Shown here one piece after another: positions 25,088 to 32,723 of a stretch of DNA of 64,000 nucleotides. Position 1 is the first letter of the stretch. Every line of letters begins with the position of its first letter. The notes under the pieces were generated by a model, which saw only the letters and a program-made list of their open reading frames with translations, had not been told where the DNA came from and did no database searches. The position numbers and the translations under genes were made by a program. Source of the stretch: Micromonospora pattaloongensis (lineage in GTDB: Bacteria; Actinomycetota; Actinomycetes; Mycobacteriales; Micromonosporaceae); contig NZ_FNPH01000004.1 of NCBI RefSeq assembly GCF_900107255.1, positions 124,001-188,000 on the forward strand, read 5' to 3'.

Positions 25088-26400
25088 CGGTGCAGACCGA
25101 ACGACTGCGCGCCCGCATCGCCGACCAGCTCGGCCGGGCCCGCGACCGGACCGCCCGCCTGGCCGACGCGGTCGACGACGAGGACCTGACGCGGCAGCAC
25201 TCGACGCTGATGTCACCGCTGGTCTGGGACCTGGCGCACGTCGGCAACCAGGAGGAGTTGTGGCTGGTGCGCGACGTCGGCGGGCTGACACCGATCCGCG
25301 AGGACATCGACCAGCTCTACGACGCGTTCCGGCATCCCCGCCGCGACCGTCCCCGGCTGCCGCTGCTCGACCCCACGCAGGCGCGGGCCTACGTGGGGAC
25401 GGTCCGGGAGAAGGTGCTCGACCTGCTGGACCGGGTCCCGTTGGAGGGGCGTGCGCTGGTCGCCGACGGCTTCGCCTTCGGCATGATCGTGCAGCACGAG
25501 CAGCAGCACGACGAGACGATGCTCGCGACGCACCAGCTCCGCGACGGCGAGCCCGTGCTGCAGGCCCCGCCGCCGCCGCCGGCCCGGGTGCCGGTCGGCG
25601 GTGAGGTGCTGGTCCCGGCCGGGCCCTTCACGATGGGCACCTCGACCGAGGCCTGGGCCCTGGACAACGAGCGCCCTGCGCACCGCGTCGACGTGCCGGC
25701 CTTCTTCATCGACGCGGCGCCGGTCACCAACGCCGCGTACGCGCGGTTCATCGCGGCGGGCGGCTACGACGACCCGCGCTGGTGGAGCGAGCCGGGCTGG
25801 CGGCACCGGATGACGGCGGGGCTGAGCGCACCGCTGCACTGGCTGCGCGACGGCGACGGCTGGGCGTACCGGCGCTTCGGCCGGATCGCGCCGGTGCGCG
25901 ACGACGAGCCGGTGCTGCACGTCTGCTTCTACGAGGCGCAGGCGTACGCGGCGTGGGTCGGCAAGCGGCTGCCGACCGAGGCGGAGTGGGAGAAGGCGGC
26001 CCGCTTCGACCCGGCCACCGGCCGTTCCCGCCGCTACCCGTGGGGGGACCGGGAGCCCACGGCGCAGCACGCGAACCTCGGCCAACGCCACCTGGAGCCC
26101 GCGCCGGTCGGCGCCTACCCGGCCGGGCGGTCGCCGCTGGGGGTGCACCAGCTGATCGGCGACGTGTGGGAGTGGACGAGCTCCGACTTCCGGCCGTACC
26201 CGGGCTTCGCCGCCTTTCCGTACCGCGAGTACTCGGAGGTCTTCTTCGGCCCGGCGTACAAGGTGCTGCGCGGCGGATCGTTCGGCACCGACGCCGCCGC
26301 CTGCCGCGGCACCTTCCGCAACTGGGACCTCCCGATCCGCCGGCAGATCTTCAGCGGCTTCCGCTGCGCCCGTGATCCCCGCGCCGGCGAGGCGGACTGA
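25084..26400 (+). CDS. egtB: Hercynine oxygenase (sulfoxide synthase)
   Basis: Protein of 438 aa with the two-domain EgtB layout. An N-terminal DinB-like helical bundle supplies the iron triad His52 (DLAHVGNQEE) and His138/His142 (QHEQQHDE). A C-terminal FGE-sulfatase domain follows from about residue 175 (VPAGPFTMGTS, NAAYARFIAAGGY, WEWTSSDF, VLRGGSFGTD). EgtB joins gamma-glutamylcysteine to hercynine using O2 and non-haem iron. Its position between egtA and egtC is canonical. Confidence 0.95.
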   Translation: MTVQTERLRARIADQLGRARDRTARLADAVDDEDLTRQHSTLMSPLVWDLAHVGNQEELWLVRDVGGLTPIREDIDQLYDAFRHPRRDRPRLPLLDPTQARAYVGTVREKVLDLLDRVPLEGRALVADGFAFGMIVQHEQQHDETMLATHQLRDGEPVLQAPPPPPARVPVGGEVLVPAGPFTMGTSTEAWALDNERPAHRVDVPAFFIDAAPVTNAAYARFIAAGGYDDPRWWSEPGWRHRMTAGLSAPLHWLRDGDGWAYRRFGRIAPVRDDEPVLHVCFYEAQAYAAWVGKRLPTEAEWEKAARFDPATGRSRRYPWGDREPTAQHANLGQRHLEPAPVGAYPAGRSPLGVHQLIGDVWEWTSSDFRPYPGFAAFPYREYSEVFFGPAYKVLRGGSFGTDAAACRGTFRNWDLPIRRQIFSGFRCARDPRAGEAD

Positions 26401-26405
26401 GACGG

Positions 26406-27167
26406 ATGTGTCGACATCTGGCGTACCTCGGTGCGCCCGTGCGCCTCGCGGAGCTGTTGTTCGACCCGCCGCACGCGCTGGTGCGGCAGTCCTGGGCGCC
26501 GCGCGAGATGCGCGGCGGCGGCACGGTGAACGCCGACGGCTTCGGTGTCGGCTGGTATCCGGGCGCCGGTCAGGACCCGGTTCGGTACCGGCGCGACCGT
26601 CCGATGTGGTCGGATGCCGGGCTCGCGCAGTTGGCCGCGGTCACCACCGCCACCGGGATGCTCGCGGCGGTCCGCTCCGCGACCGTCGGGATGCCGCTGG
26701 TGGAGACCGCCGTCGCGCCGTTCGCCGCCGGGCGCTGGCTGTTCAGCCACAACGGCGTGATCGCCGGCTGGCCGGACTCGGTGCTCAAGCTCGCCGAACG
26801 GCTGCCCGTGCGGGACCTGCTGACGGTCGACGCGCCGACGGACTCGGCGCTGATCTGGGCGATGATCCGCGACCGGCTGCGTGCCGGCGCCACCGCGCCG
26901 GCCGCGCTGGCGGAGACCGCCGTGCGGGTCGCCGCGGCGGCGCCCGGATCCCGACTGAACCTCCTGCTCACCGACGGAGAAATCGCGGCGGCGACCACCG
27001 TGGGCCACTCGCTGTGGGCCCGTCGCGACGACGCCGCGGTGCTGCTGAGCTCCGAGCCGCTCGACGGGGAGCCGGCCTGGACGCCGCTGCCCGACGGGCA
27101 CCTGATCGTGGCCACCGGGGCCGCGCTGGATGTGATCGCGCTACCGGACGGGGGACAACCGCAGTGA
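26406..27167 (+). CDS. egtC: Gamma-glutamyl hercynylcysteine S-oxide hydrolase
   Basis: Protein of 253 aa, class II glutamine-amidotransferase fold. The N-terminal nucleophile is Cys2 (MCRHLAYLG), exposed after Met removal; NADGFGVGWY and the LFSHNGVI block are conserved. It removes the glutamyl group from the EgtB product. It starts 5 bp after egtB and shares GTGA with egtD. Confidence 0.94.
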   Translation: MCRHLAYLGAPVRLAELLFDPPHALVRQSWAPREMRGGGTVNADGFGVGWYPGAGQDPVRYRRDRPMWSDAGLAQLAAVTTATGMLAAVRSATVGMPLVETAVAPFAAGRWLFSHNGVIAGWPDSVLKLAERLPVRDLLTVDAPTDSALIWAMIRDRLRAGATAPAALAETAVRVAAAAPGSRLNLLLTDGEIAAATTVGHSLWARRDDAAVLLSSEPLDGEPAWTPLPDGHLIVATGAALDVIALPDGGQPQ

Positions 27168-28141
27168 ACGATACCGACGTCGACGTGTACATCGGCGCCG
27201 ACGAGCTGGCCCGCACGCTGGCCGCCGACGCCGCCGCCGGACTGACCGGCAGCCCGAAGTGGCTGCCGCCCACCTGGTTCTACGACGCCCGCGGCAGCCG
27301 GCTCTTCGACGAGATCACCCGGTTGCCGGAGTACTACCCGACCCGCGCCGAGCGGACGGCGCTGCGCGCGCACGCCGACGAGATCGCGGCGCACACCGGG
27401 ACGAAGACGCTGGTCGAGCTCGGCTCCGGCTCGTCGGACAAGACGCGGCTGCTGCTCGACGCGCTGCGGGCGCACGGCAGCCTCGGCGCCTTCGTGCCCC
27501 TGGACGTCTCCGAGACGGCGCTGCGCGAATCGGTGGCGGCGATCGCGGCGGAGTATCCGGCGCTGCAGGTGCACGGCGTGGTCGGGGATTTCACCCGGCA
27601 CCTGCGTCACCTGCCGCGCGGCGGGACCCGCACCGTGGCGTTCCTCGGCGGGACCATCGGCAACCTGCTGCCCGGCCCGCGGGCCCGGCTGCTGGCGGAG
27701 CTGCGGGACCTGCTGGAGCCGGGGGAGTGGCTGCTGCTCGGCGCGGACCTGGTGAAGGATCCGGCGGTGCTGGTGCCGGCGTACGACGACGCGCTCGGGG
27801 TCACCGCCGAGTTCAACCGCAACGTGCTGCACGTGCTGAACCGGGAGCTGGGCGCCGACTTCGACCCGGGCGCGTTCGACCACGTCGCGCGCTGGGATCC
27901 CGGGCACGAGTGGATCGAGATGCGGTTGCGCGCCCGGACCCCGATGCGGGTGCGCCTGCCGGAGCTGGGCGTGACCATCGCGTTCGACGCGGGGGAGGAG
28001 CTGCTCACCGAGGTGTCGGCGAAGTTCCGCCGCGACCGGCTCACCGCCGAGCTGGCCACCGCCGGATTCGCCGTGCGGTACTGGTGGACCGACCCCGAGG
28101 GGTTGTTCAGCCTCTCGCTGTCCCGCGCCGAACCGCGCTGA
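27164..28141 (+). CDS. egtD: Histidine N-alpha-methyltransferase
   Basis: Protein of 325 aa. The SAM-binding region is LVELGSGSSDKTRLLL with LDVSETAL; FLGGTIGNL and the substrate pocket around YDDALGVTAEFNRNVLHVLN are EgtD signatures. It trimethylates histidine to hercynine, the first step of the pathway. The GTG at 27164 overlaps the egtC stop. No egtE-type PLP lyase follows; the final C-S cleavage must be encoded elsewhere or done by an unrelated lyase. Confidence 0.95.
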   Translation: MNDTDVDVYIGADELARTLAADAAAGLTGSPKWLPPTWFYDARGSRLFDEITRLPEYYPTRAERTALRAHADEIAAHTGTKTLVELGSGSSDKTRLLLDALRAHGSLGAFVPLDVSETALRESVAAIAAEYPALQVHGVVGDFTRHLRHLPRGGTRTVAFLGGTIGNLLPGPRARLLAELRDLLEPGEWLLLGADLVKDPAVLVPAYDDALGVTAEFNRNVLHVLNRELGADFDPGAFDHVARWDPGHEWIEMRLRARTPMRVRLPELGVTIAFDAGEELLTEVSAKFRRDRLTAELATAGFAVRYWWTDPEGLFSLSLSRAEPR

Positions 28142-28149
28142 CCCGTCCC

Positions 28150-28190
28150 GCCCGCCGGTCGACCGGAAGGTCCCCGATCGACCGGCGGGC
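28150..28190. terminator. Bidirectional hairpin between egtD and the FKBP gene
   Basis: A perfect 13-bp stem pairs GCCCGCCGGTCGA (28150-28162) with its complement (28178-28190). It lies between convergent genes that stop at 28141 and 28206. Confidence 0.75.
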
Positions 28191-28205
28191 GTGGTCGGAA
28201 CGCGG

Positions 28206-28574
28206 TCAGTCGACCGCGAGCAGGTCCACGACGAAGATGAGCGTCTCGCCGGGCTTGATCGCGCCACCGGCGCCGCGGTCGCCGTAGCCGAGCTGCGGCG
28301 GGATGATCAACCGGCGCCGCCCCCCGACCTTCATCCCCACGACCCCGCGGTCCCACCCGGCGATGACCCGGCCGGCGCCGAGCGGGAAGCTGAACGGCTC
28401 TCCCCGGTTCCACGAGGCGTCGAACTCCTGCCCCGTGGAGAACGCCACCCCCACGTAGTGCACCGTGGCCACCTGCCCCGGCTGCGCCTCGGGCCCCTCG
28501 CCGACCGTCACGTCCTCGATGACCAGGTCGGTCGGCGGAGCGCCCGCGATCGGGCCGACTGTGGGCTTCTCCAT
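28206..28574 (-). CDS. FKBP-type peptidyl-prolyl cis-trans isomerase
   Basis: Protein of 122 aa, a single FKBP domain. Conserved positions include VHYVGVAFSTGQEFDASW, VIAGWDRGVVGMKVGGRR, LIIPPQLGYG and the closing LIFVVDLL. The lack of a signal peptide indicates a cytoplasmic folding helper. The ATG at 28574 is preceded by AGGAGG at 9 bp. It is a single-gene unit facing the GGDEF gene across a 210-bp gap. Confidence 0.93.
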   Translation of the reverse strand: MEKPTVGPIAGAPPTDLVIEDVTVGEGPEAQPGQVATVHYVGVAFSTGQEFDASWNRGEPFSFPLGAGRVIAGWDRGVVGMKVGGRRRLIIPPQLGYGDRGAGGAIKPGETLIFVVDLLAVD

Positions 28575-28784
28575 GCGGCAGATCCTCCTGTGCTGCGGTG
28601 AAAGCGCTGAACACACGTCATCTTTCCGTATCGCGCCGCTGCGACCGCGGCAAGGCGCCGCTTTGCCCGTCGGCGGCGAACGGGTGGCGCCGGTCACCGC
28701 GCCGCTTCCCCCGGTCGCGAACGCCAGTTTCCTCATCCGGGCCCGTACCCTGCCGACAGGCAGGCGACGAGGGTCGAGGATCGG

Positions 28785-30380
28785 ATGGAGGGGCAGATGG
28801 CGGACGAACCGCAACTGCTTGCTCCGGTGCAACCGTTCGGCCCCTTCAACGGCTTCGCCTGGCGGCTGCACGAGCTGACCGTGAAGGGCCGCAACACCGA
28901 GGCGCTGCACCTCGCCGACGAGTACGAGTGGGTCGCGTCGCTGCTCGGCGACGAGCGGACCGTCACGATGCTGACCCAGACGCGGATGTACGCGTACGTC
29001 GGGCTCGGGCGCCTGCCGGAGGCGCTGGTCGCCAACGAGACGCTGCTGCGCCGCCACCGGGCGAGCGGCGCGCGTGCCAGTGAGGCGAAGGCGTTGGCGG
29101 ACCGCGGCGACATTCTGATCCGTCTCGGCCGGATCGACGAGGGACTGCACCGGCTGGCCGACGCGATGGCGATCCTGGAGCAGACGCCGCGCACCAACCC
29201 CCGCTACATCTCCGCGCTCTCCTCGGTCGGCGAGGCCGCCCGCTCCGTGGAGCTGTTCGAGCTCGCGGACCAGTGCGCGCACGCGGCGGTCGAGGCGTTC
29301 CCGCCGGGCACCGACGACCGCGCCGCGGCCGAGCTGGTGAGGACGGAGCTGCTGTTGGAGTGGGGGCTGCGGCTGGAGCAGGTCGACCTGGTCGACGAGG
29401 CCGGGCTGCGCTTCGCCCGCGCCGCGCAGCTGGCGCGGCACTGGGTGACGGTCTACCGCGGGCACGGCCCGGACGGCGAGTCGCCGCTCGCCGCCGCGCT
29501 GCTCGCGCTCGGGCTGGCCAAGATCGGCGACATCGACGAGGCGCTCGAACTCTGCACCGCCATGCTCGTCCCGCTGCGCCGCGCCGGCCAGTTCCGGGAG
29601 GCCCGCCTGGTCCACCTCGCGCACGGCGTCTGCCTGCGCGGCCGCGGCGAGCTGCGCGCCGCGCGGCGGGAGTTCGTCGCGGCCGAGGAGCTGTCCGCGC
29701 GGGCCGGCCACGCCAGTCAGCGGCTGCTGTCCCAGTACGAGCTGGCGGTGCTGGCGGCCGCGGAGTTCCCCGGCGACGCCGCGGACGCCATGCTGGCGGC
29801 GCTGCGCGGACACGCCCGGCACCTGTGGCGGCTGCGGATGGAGCGCCGGTCGATGCTGCAACAGGCGAAGCGCCGGGTGTGGTTGGAGGCCGAGCGGGCG
29901 CGCGCCGACAGCGACGCGGCGCAGGACGCGCTGACCGGGCTGGGCAACCGGCGGCTCTTCGACCGTCACCTGGCGTCCGTGGAGGACGCCTCCGCCGTCG
30001 TGCTGCTCCTCGTCGACGTCGACCGGTTCAAGGTGATCAACGACCGCTACTCGCACGGCGTCGGCGACCGGGTGCTGCGCGAGGTCGCCAGCGTCCTGCA
30101 GGCCCACTGCCGCCCCGACGACGTCCCGATCCGCTTCGGCGGCGACGAGTTCGCGCTCTTCCTCCGCACCGACCTGGAGACCGCCGCCCGCGTCGGCGAG
30201 CGGATCCGGCAGGTGGTCGAGGCGCGGGACTGGGACGATTTCGCGCCCGGGCTGCGGGTGACGCTCAGCATGGGCGTCGCGGCGCTGAACCAGGGGATGG
30301 ACGGGCGGGACCTGTTCGACTCCGCGGACCGCCAGCTGTACGTCGCGAAGGGGCGCGGCCGCAACCAGCTCGCCGCCTGA
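28785..30380 (+). CDS. TPR-GGDEF diguanylate cyclase
   Basis: Protein of 531 aa. The first 350 residues are helical TPR-like repeats (EALHLADEYEWVASLL, IGDIDEALELCTAML). A GGDEF domain follows with the active motif GGDEF at 452-456 and an RxxD inhibitory site (RPDD) five residues upstream. The signature ALTGLGNRRLF opens the domain. There is no membrane segment, so it is probably a cytosolic cyclase producing c-di-GMP, gated by protein contacts. An alternative ATG at 28797 sits behind GGAGGGG and may be the real start. Confidence 0.9.
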   Translation: MEGQMADEPQLLAPVQPFGPFNGFAWRLHELTVKGRNTEALHLADEYEWVASLLGDERTVTMLTQTRMYAYVGLGRLPEALVANETLLRRHRASGARASEAKALADRGDILIRLGRIDEGLHRLADAMAILEQTPRTNPRYISALSSVGEAARSVELFELADQCAHAAVEAFPPGTDDRAAAELVRTELLLEWGLRLEQVDLVDEAGLRFARAAQLARHWVTVYRGHGPDGESPLAAALLALGLAKIGDIDEALELCTAMLVPLRRAGQFREARLVHLAHGVCLRGRGELRAARREFVAAEELSARAGHASQRLLSQYELAVLAAAEFPGDAADAMLAALRGHARHLWRLRMERRSMLQQAKRRVWLEAERARADSDAAQDALTGLGNRRLFDRHLASVEDASAVVLLLVDVDRFKVINDRYSHGVGDRVLREVASVLQAHCRPDDVPIRFGGDEFALFLRTDLETAARVGERIRQVVEARDWDDFAPGLRVTLSMGVAALNQGMDGRDLFDSADRQLYVAKGRGRNQLAA

Positions 30381-30427
30381 CCAGCGGCGGGACGGCTCCG
30401 GACACCACCGTCTGTACCATCGCCGCT

Positions 30428-30679
30428 ATGGCAGAGAAGGTGACGCTCAGCCTGAGCGCGGACACGCTCGCCCGGGCGCGCGCCGCCGCGCGGCACGAGG
30501 GGATCACCCTCTCGGCGTGGATGGAGCGGGCGGCGCGCCGCGAGGCGCTGCGCGACGCCGGGCGCCGCCAGGACGAGTGGCTCGCCGCCAACCCCGAGGT
30601 CCGCGACGAACTCGACGGCTTCGACCGGCTCGCCGACACCCTGGAGTCGGGCTGGTCGGATCTGACTGGCGCGGCGTGA
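30428..30679 (+). CDS. Ribbon-helix-helix antitoxin
   Basis: Protein of 83 aa. The N-terminus KVTLSLSADTLARARAAARHEG has the beta-strand/helix pattern of RHH or CopG-like DNA-binding antitoxins, and the acidic C-terminus (ELDGFDRLADTLESGWSDL) would wrap the toxin. Its TGA overlaps the GTG of the toxin gene (30676-30679). It would repress its own promoter. Confidence 0.8.
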   Translation: MAEKVTLSLSADTLARARAAARHEGITLSAWMERAARREALRDAGRRQDEWLAANPEVRDELDGFDRLADTLESGWSDLTGAA

Positions 30680-30990
30680 ACCGGGGCGAGATCTGGACCA
30701 TCGGGGAGCGCGGCAGTATGCGCTACCGCGTCGTCGTGCTCTCCGGCAGCGCCCACAACGACCGTCCCAGCGCCTCGCCGTTCTGCGCCCCGGTGGTGCG
30801 GCAACGCGGCAGCGTCGAGCTTCCGCCCTTCGTCGTGCCGCTCGCCGAGACCGACCCGCTCTCCGGCGTGGTCGTCGTCAACCGGATGCGCCGGCTGCGC
30901 GCGTCGGCGGGCGCCGAGCGGCTGGGCATGGTGACCGGGGCGAGCATGGCCCGGCTCGGCGCCGCGATGCGGGACCTGTTCGAGCTCTGA
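30676..30990 (+). CDS. PemK/MazF-type toxin
   Basis: Protein of 104 aa. It opens with NRGEIWTIGERGSMRYRVVVLSG-like strands typical of the CcdB/PemK fold, followed by FVVPLAETDPLSGVVVVNRMRRL. The short length and coupling to an RHH antitoxin support an mRNA-interferase toxin. The usual strand-2 RPxxI pattern is poorly kept, so activity is uncertain. It starts with GTG overlapping the antitoxin stop. Confidence 0.75.
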   Translation: MNRGEIWTIGERGSMRYRVVVLSGSAHNDRPSASPFCAPVVRQRGSVELPPFVVPLAETDPLSGVVVVNRMRRLRASAGAERLGMVTGASMARLGAAMRDLFEL

Positions 30991-31043
30991 CGCCGGCCGC
31001 GGAATCCCGGCGGCGGCCCGGCGGACGGTGGTACGACTGTCGG

Positions 31044-31640
31044 GTGGGCATCGTGTCACCCGGCTTCCGTGGACGGCCCCGGCCGGCGGCCGCGCTGCCG
31101 CCCGGGCAGTACCTGACCGAGGACTTCCCGGTGCTCTCCGCCGGGCCGACCCCGCGCATCCCGCTCGACGAGTGGGAATTCGTGCTCACCACGGAGGAGG
31201 GGCTGGACCGGCGGTGGACCTGGCCGGAGCTGCTCGCCCTGCCCAGCGAGCGCCCCACCGTCGACCTGCACTGCGTGACCCGCTGGTCGAAGCTCGCCAC
31301 CAGTTGGCAGGGAGTGTCGCTGGACACCCTCCTCGCCGACCTGCCGACCGGCGCCGGCTACGCGCTGGTGCACTGCTACGGCGGCTACACCACGAATCTT
31401 CCGTTGGCGGACCTGCGCGACGGGCGGGCCTGGATCGTGTACGGCCACGACGGCGCCGACCTGGTGCCCGAGCACGGCGGGCCGGCGCGGCTGCTCGTGC
31501 CGCACCTGTACCTGTGGAAGTCGGCCAAGTGGGTGCGGGGGATCCGGTTGCTCACGGAGGACCAGCCGGGCTTCTGGGAGAGCGCCGGCTACCACGACTA
31601 CGGCGACCCGTGGCGCGAGCAGCGGTACCAGGGCGACTGA
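31044..31640 (+). CDS. Sulfite-oxidase-fold molybdopterin protein
   Basis: Protein of 198 aa, one oxidoreductase molybdopterin domain without a dimerisation domain. The molybdenum-ligand Cys is in VDLHCVTRWSKL (near residue 78). The block LVHCYGGYTTNLPLADL and the end KSAKWVRGIRLL match the YedY/SUOX fold. No twin-arginine signal is seen, so it should be cytoplasmic. It is followed by an FAD/NAD reductase and a DUF6510 gene, a trio that suggests a small Mo-dependent redox system; the substrate is unknown. Confidence 0.85.
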   Translation: MGIVSPGFRGRPRPAAALPPGQYLTEDFPVLSAGPTPRIPLDEWEFVLTTEEGLDRRWTWPELLALPSERPTVDLHCVTRWSKLATSWQGVSLDTLLADLPTGAGYALVHCYGGYTTNLPLADLRDGRAWIVYGHDGADLVPEHGGPARLLVPHLYLWKSAKWVRGIRLLTEDQPGFWESAGYHDYGDPWREQRYQGD

Positions 31641-32371
31641 CCGGTCGCCTGAGCTGGCGGGTGGCCGAGCTGGTGGCGACCCGCGGCGAGACGCCGACCG
31701 CCCGGACCCTGGTGCTGGACGTGCCCGGCTGGCCGGGGCACCTCGCCGGGCAGCACGTGGACGTGCGACTGACGGCCGCCGACGGCTACCAGGCGTCCCG
31801 CAGCTACTCGATCGCCTCCCCGGTCGACGGCGACCGCGTCGAACTCACCGTCCAGGCCGTCCCGGCCGGGGAGGTGTCGCCGTACCTGACCGGGACGTTC
31901 GCCCCCGGCGACCCGGTGGAGCTCCGCGGGCCGGCCGGTGGGTGGTTCGTGTGGCGGGACACCGACGCGGCGCCGGCGCTGCTCGTCGCCGGCGGCTCCG
32001 GGATCGTGCCGCTGATGGCGATGATCCGCGCGCGGGCCGCGGCCGGCAGCGCGGCGCCGTTCCGGCTGATCTACTCGGTGCGCACGCCCGGCCACGTCTT
32101 CTACGCCGAGGAACTGCGCCGCCGCGACCGCGACGACGCCGGGCTGAGCGTGACGTTCGCCTACACCCGTCAGGCCCCGCCCGACTGGCCGGGTCCGCCC
32201 CGACGGCTCGGCGCCGCCGAGCTGCGCGCGCACGGATGGGCCCCCGAGCTGGCGCCGCGCTGCTACGTCTGCGGGCCGACCGGCTTCGTCGAGGCGGTCG
32301 CGGAGCTGCTGGTGCGGCTCGGACACGACCCGGAACGCGTCCGGACCGAACGTTTCGGCGCGACAGCGTGA
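31637..32371 (+). CDS. Ferredoxin-NADP reductase-like oxidoreductase
   Basis: Protein of about 244 aa. The FAD-binding barrel carries RSYSIASP, and the NAD domain carries VAGGSGIVPLMAMIR and CYVCGPTGFV. It probably passes electrons to or from the molybdoprotein encoded just before it. No ATG or GTG occurs at the point where the family normally begins. The reading frame there opens with CTG overlapping the upstream stop (CTGA at 31637-31640); the next standard start is GTG at 31661, which would drop eight residues. Either start is possible. Confidence 0.85.
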   Translation: MTGRLSWRVAELVATRGETPTARTLVLDVPGWPGHLAGQHVDVRLTAADGYQASRSYSIASPVDGDRVELTVQAVPAGEVSPYLTGTFAPGDPVELRGPAGGWFVWRDTDAAPALLVAGGSGIVPLMAMIRARAAAGSAAPFRLIYSVRTPGHVFYAEELRRRDRDDAGLSVTFAYTRQAPPDWPGPPRRLGAAELRAHGWAPELAPRCYVCGPTGFVEAVAELLVRLGHDPERVRTERFGATA

Positions 32372-32441
32372 ACACGAGCAGCGAACGAGCCGAGCGGGTG
32401 AGCCGGCGCGGTCGCGGGCGAAGAACAGCCCGGAGGGTGAG

Positions 32442-32723
32442 ATGACGCAGCAGTACGTGGATGGGAACGCACTGGCCGGCCCGCTGCAGGAGATCTTCGC
32501 GGTGGACGTCACCGCGGCCAGCACGCGGTGCGTGTCGTGCGCGCTGACCGCGCCGGTCGCGAGCCTGACCGTCTACGACCACGCGCCCGGGCTGGTGGCC
32601 CGGTGCCCCGGCTGCGCCGAGGTCGTGCTCCGGGTCGTGCGCGGCCCGGAGAGCGCGTGGCTGGACCTGCGGGGCACGACCTGCCTGTGCGTGCCGATGC
32701 CCCCGCAGACCGCCGGCGGTTAG
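32442..32723 (+). CDS. DUF6510 zinc-ribbon-like small protein
   Basis: Protein of 93 aa. Two Cys pairs (RCVSCAL near residue 30 and RCPGCAE near 56) form a putative zinc ribbon; a further Cys pair lies near the end (TTCLCV). The family accompanies the molybdoprotein and reductase genes found just upstream, so it may be an accessory factor. GGAGGGTGAG precedes the ATG. Its TAG overlaps the TAA of the convergent gnd gene. Confidence 0.8.
   Translation: MTQQYVDGNALAGPLQEIFAVDVTAASTRCVSCALTAPVASLTVYDHAPGLVARCPGCAEVVLRVVRGPESAWLDLRGTTCLCVPMPPQTAGG

Noticed and set aside
23687-25291. N-terminal extension of the glycosyltransferase frame across egtA
   Set aside because: The extension is antisense to egtA and lacks hydrophobic helices; the real protein begins near 23686.
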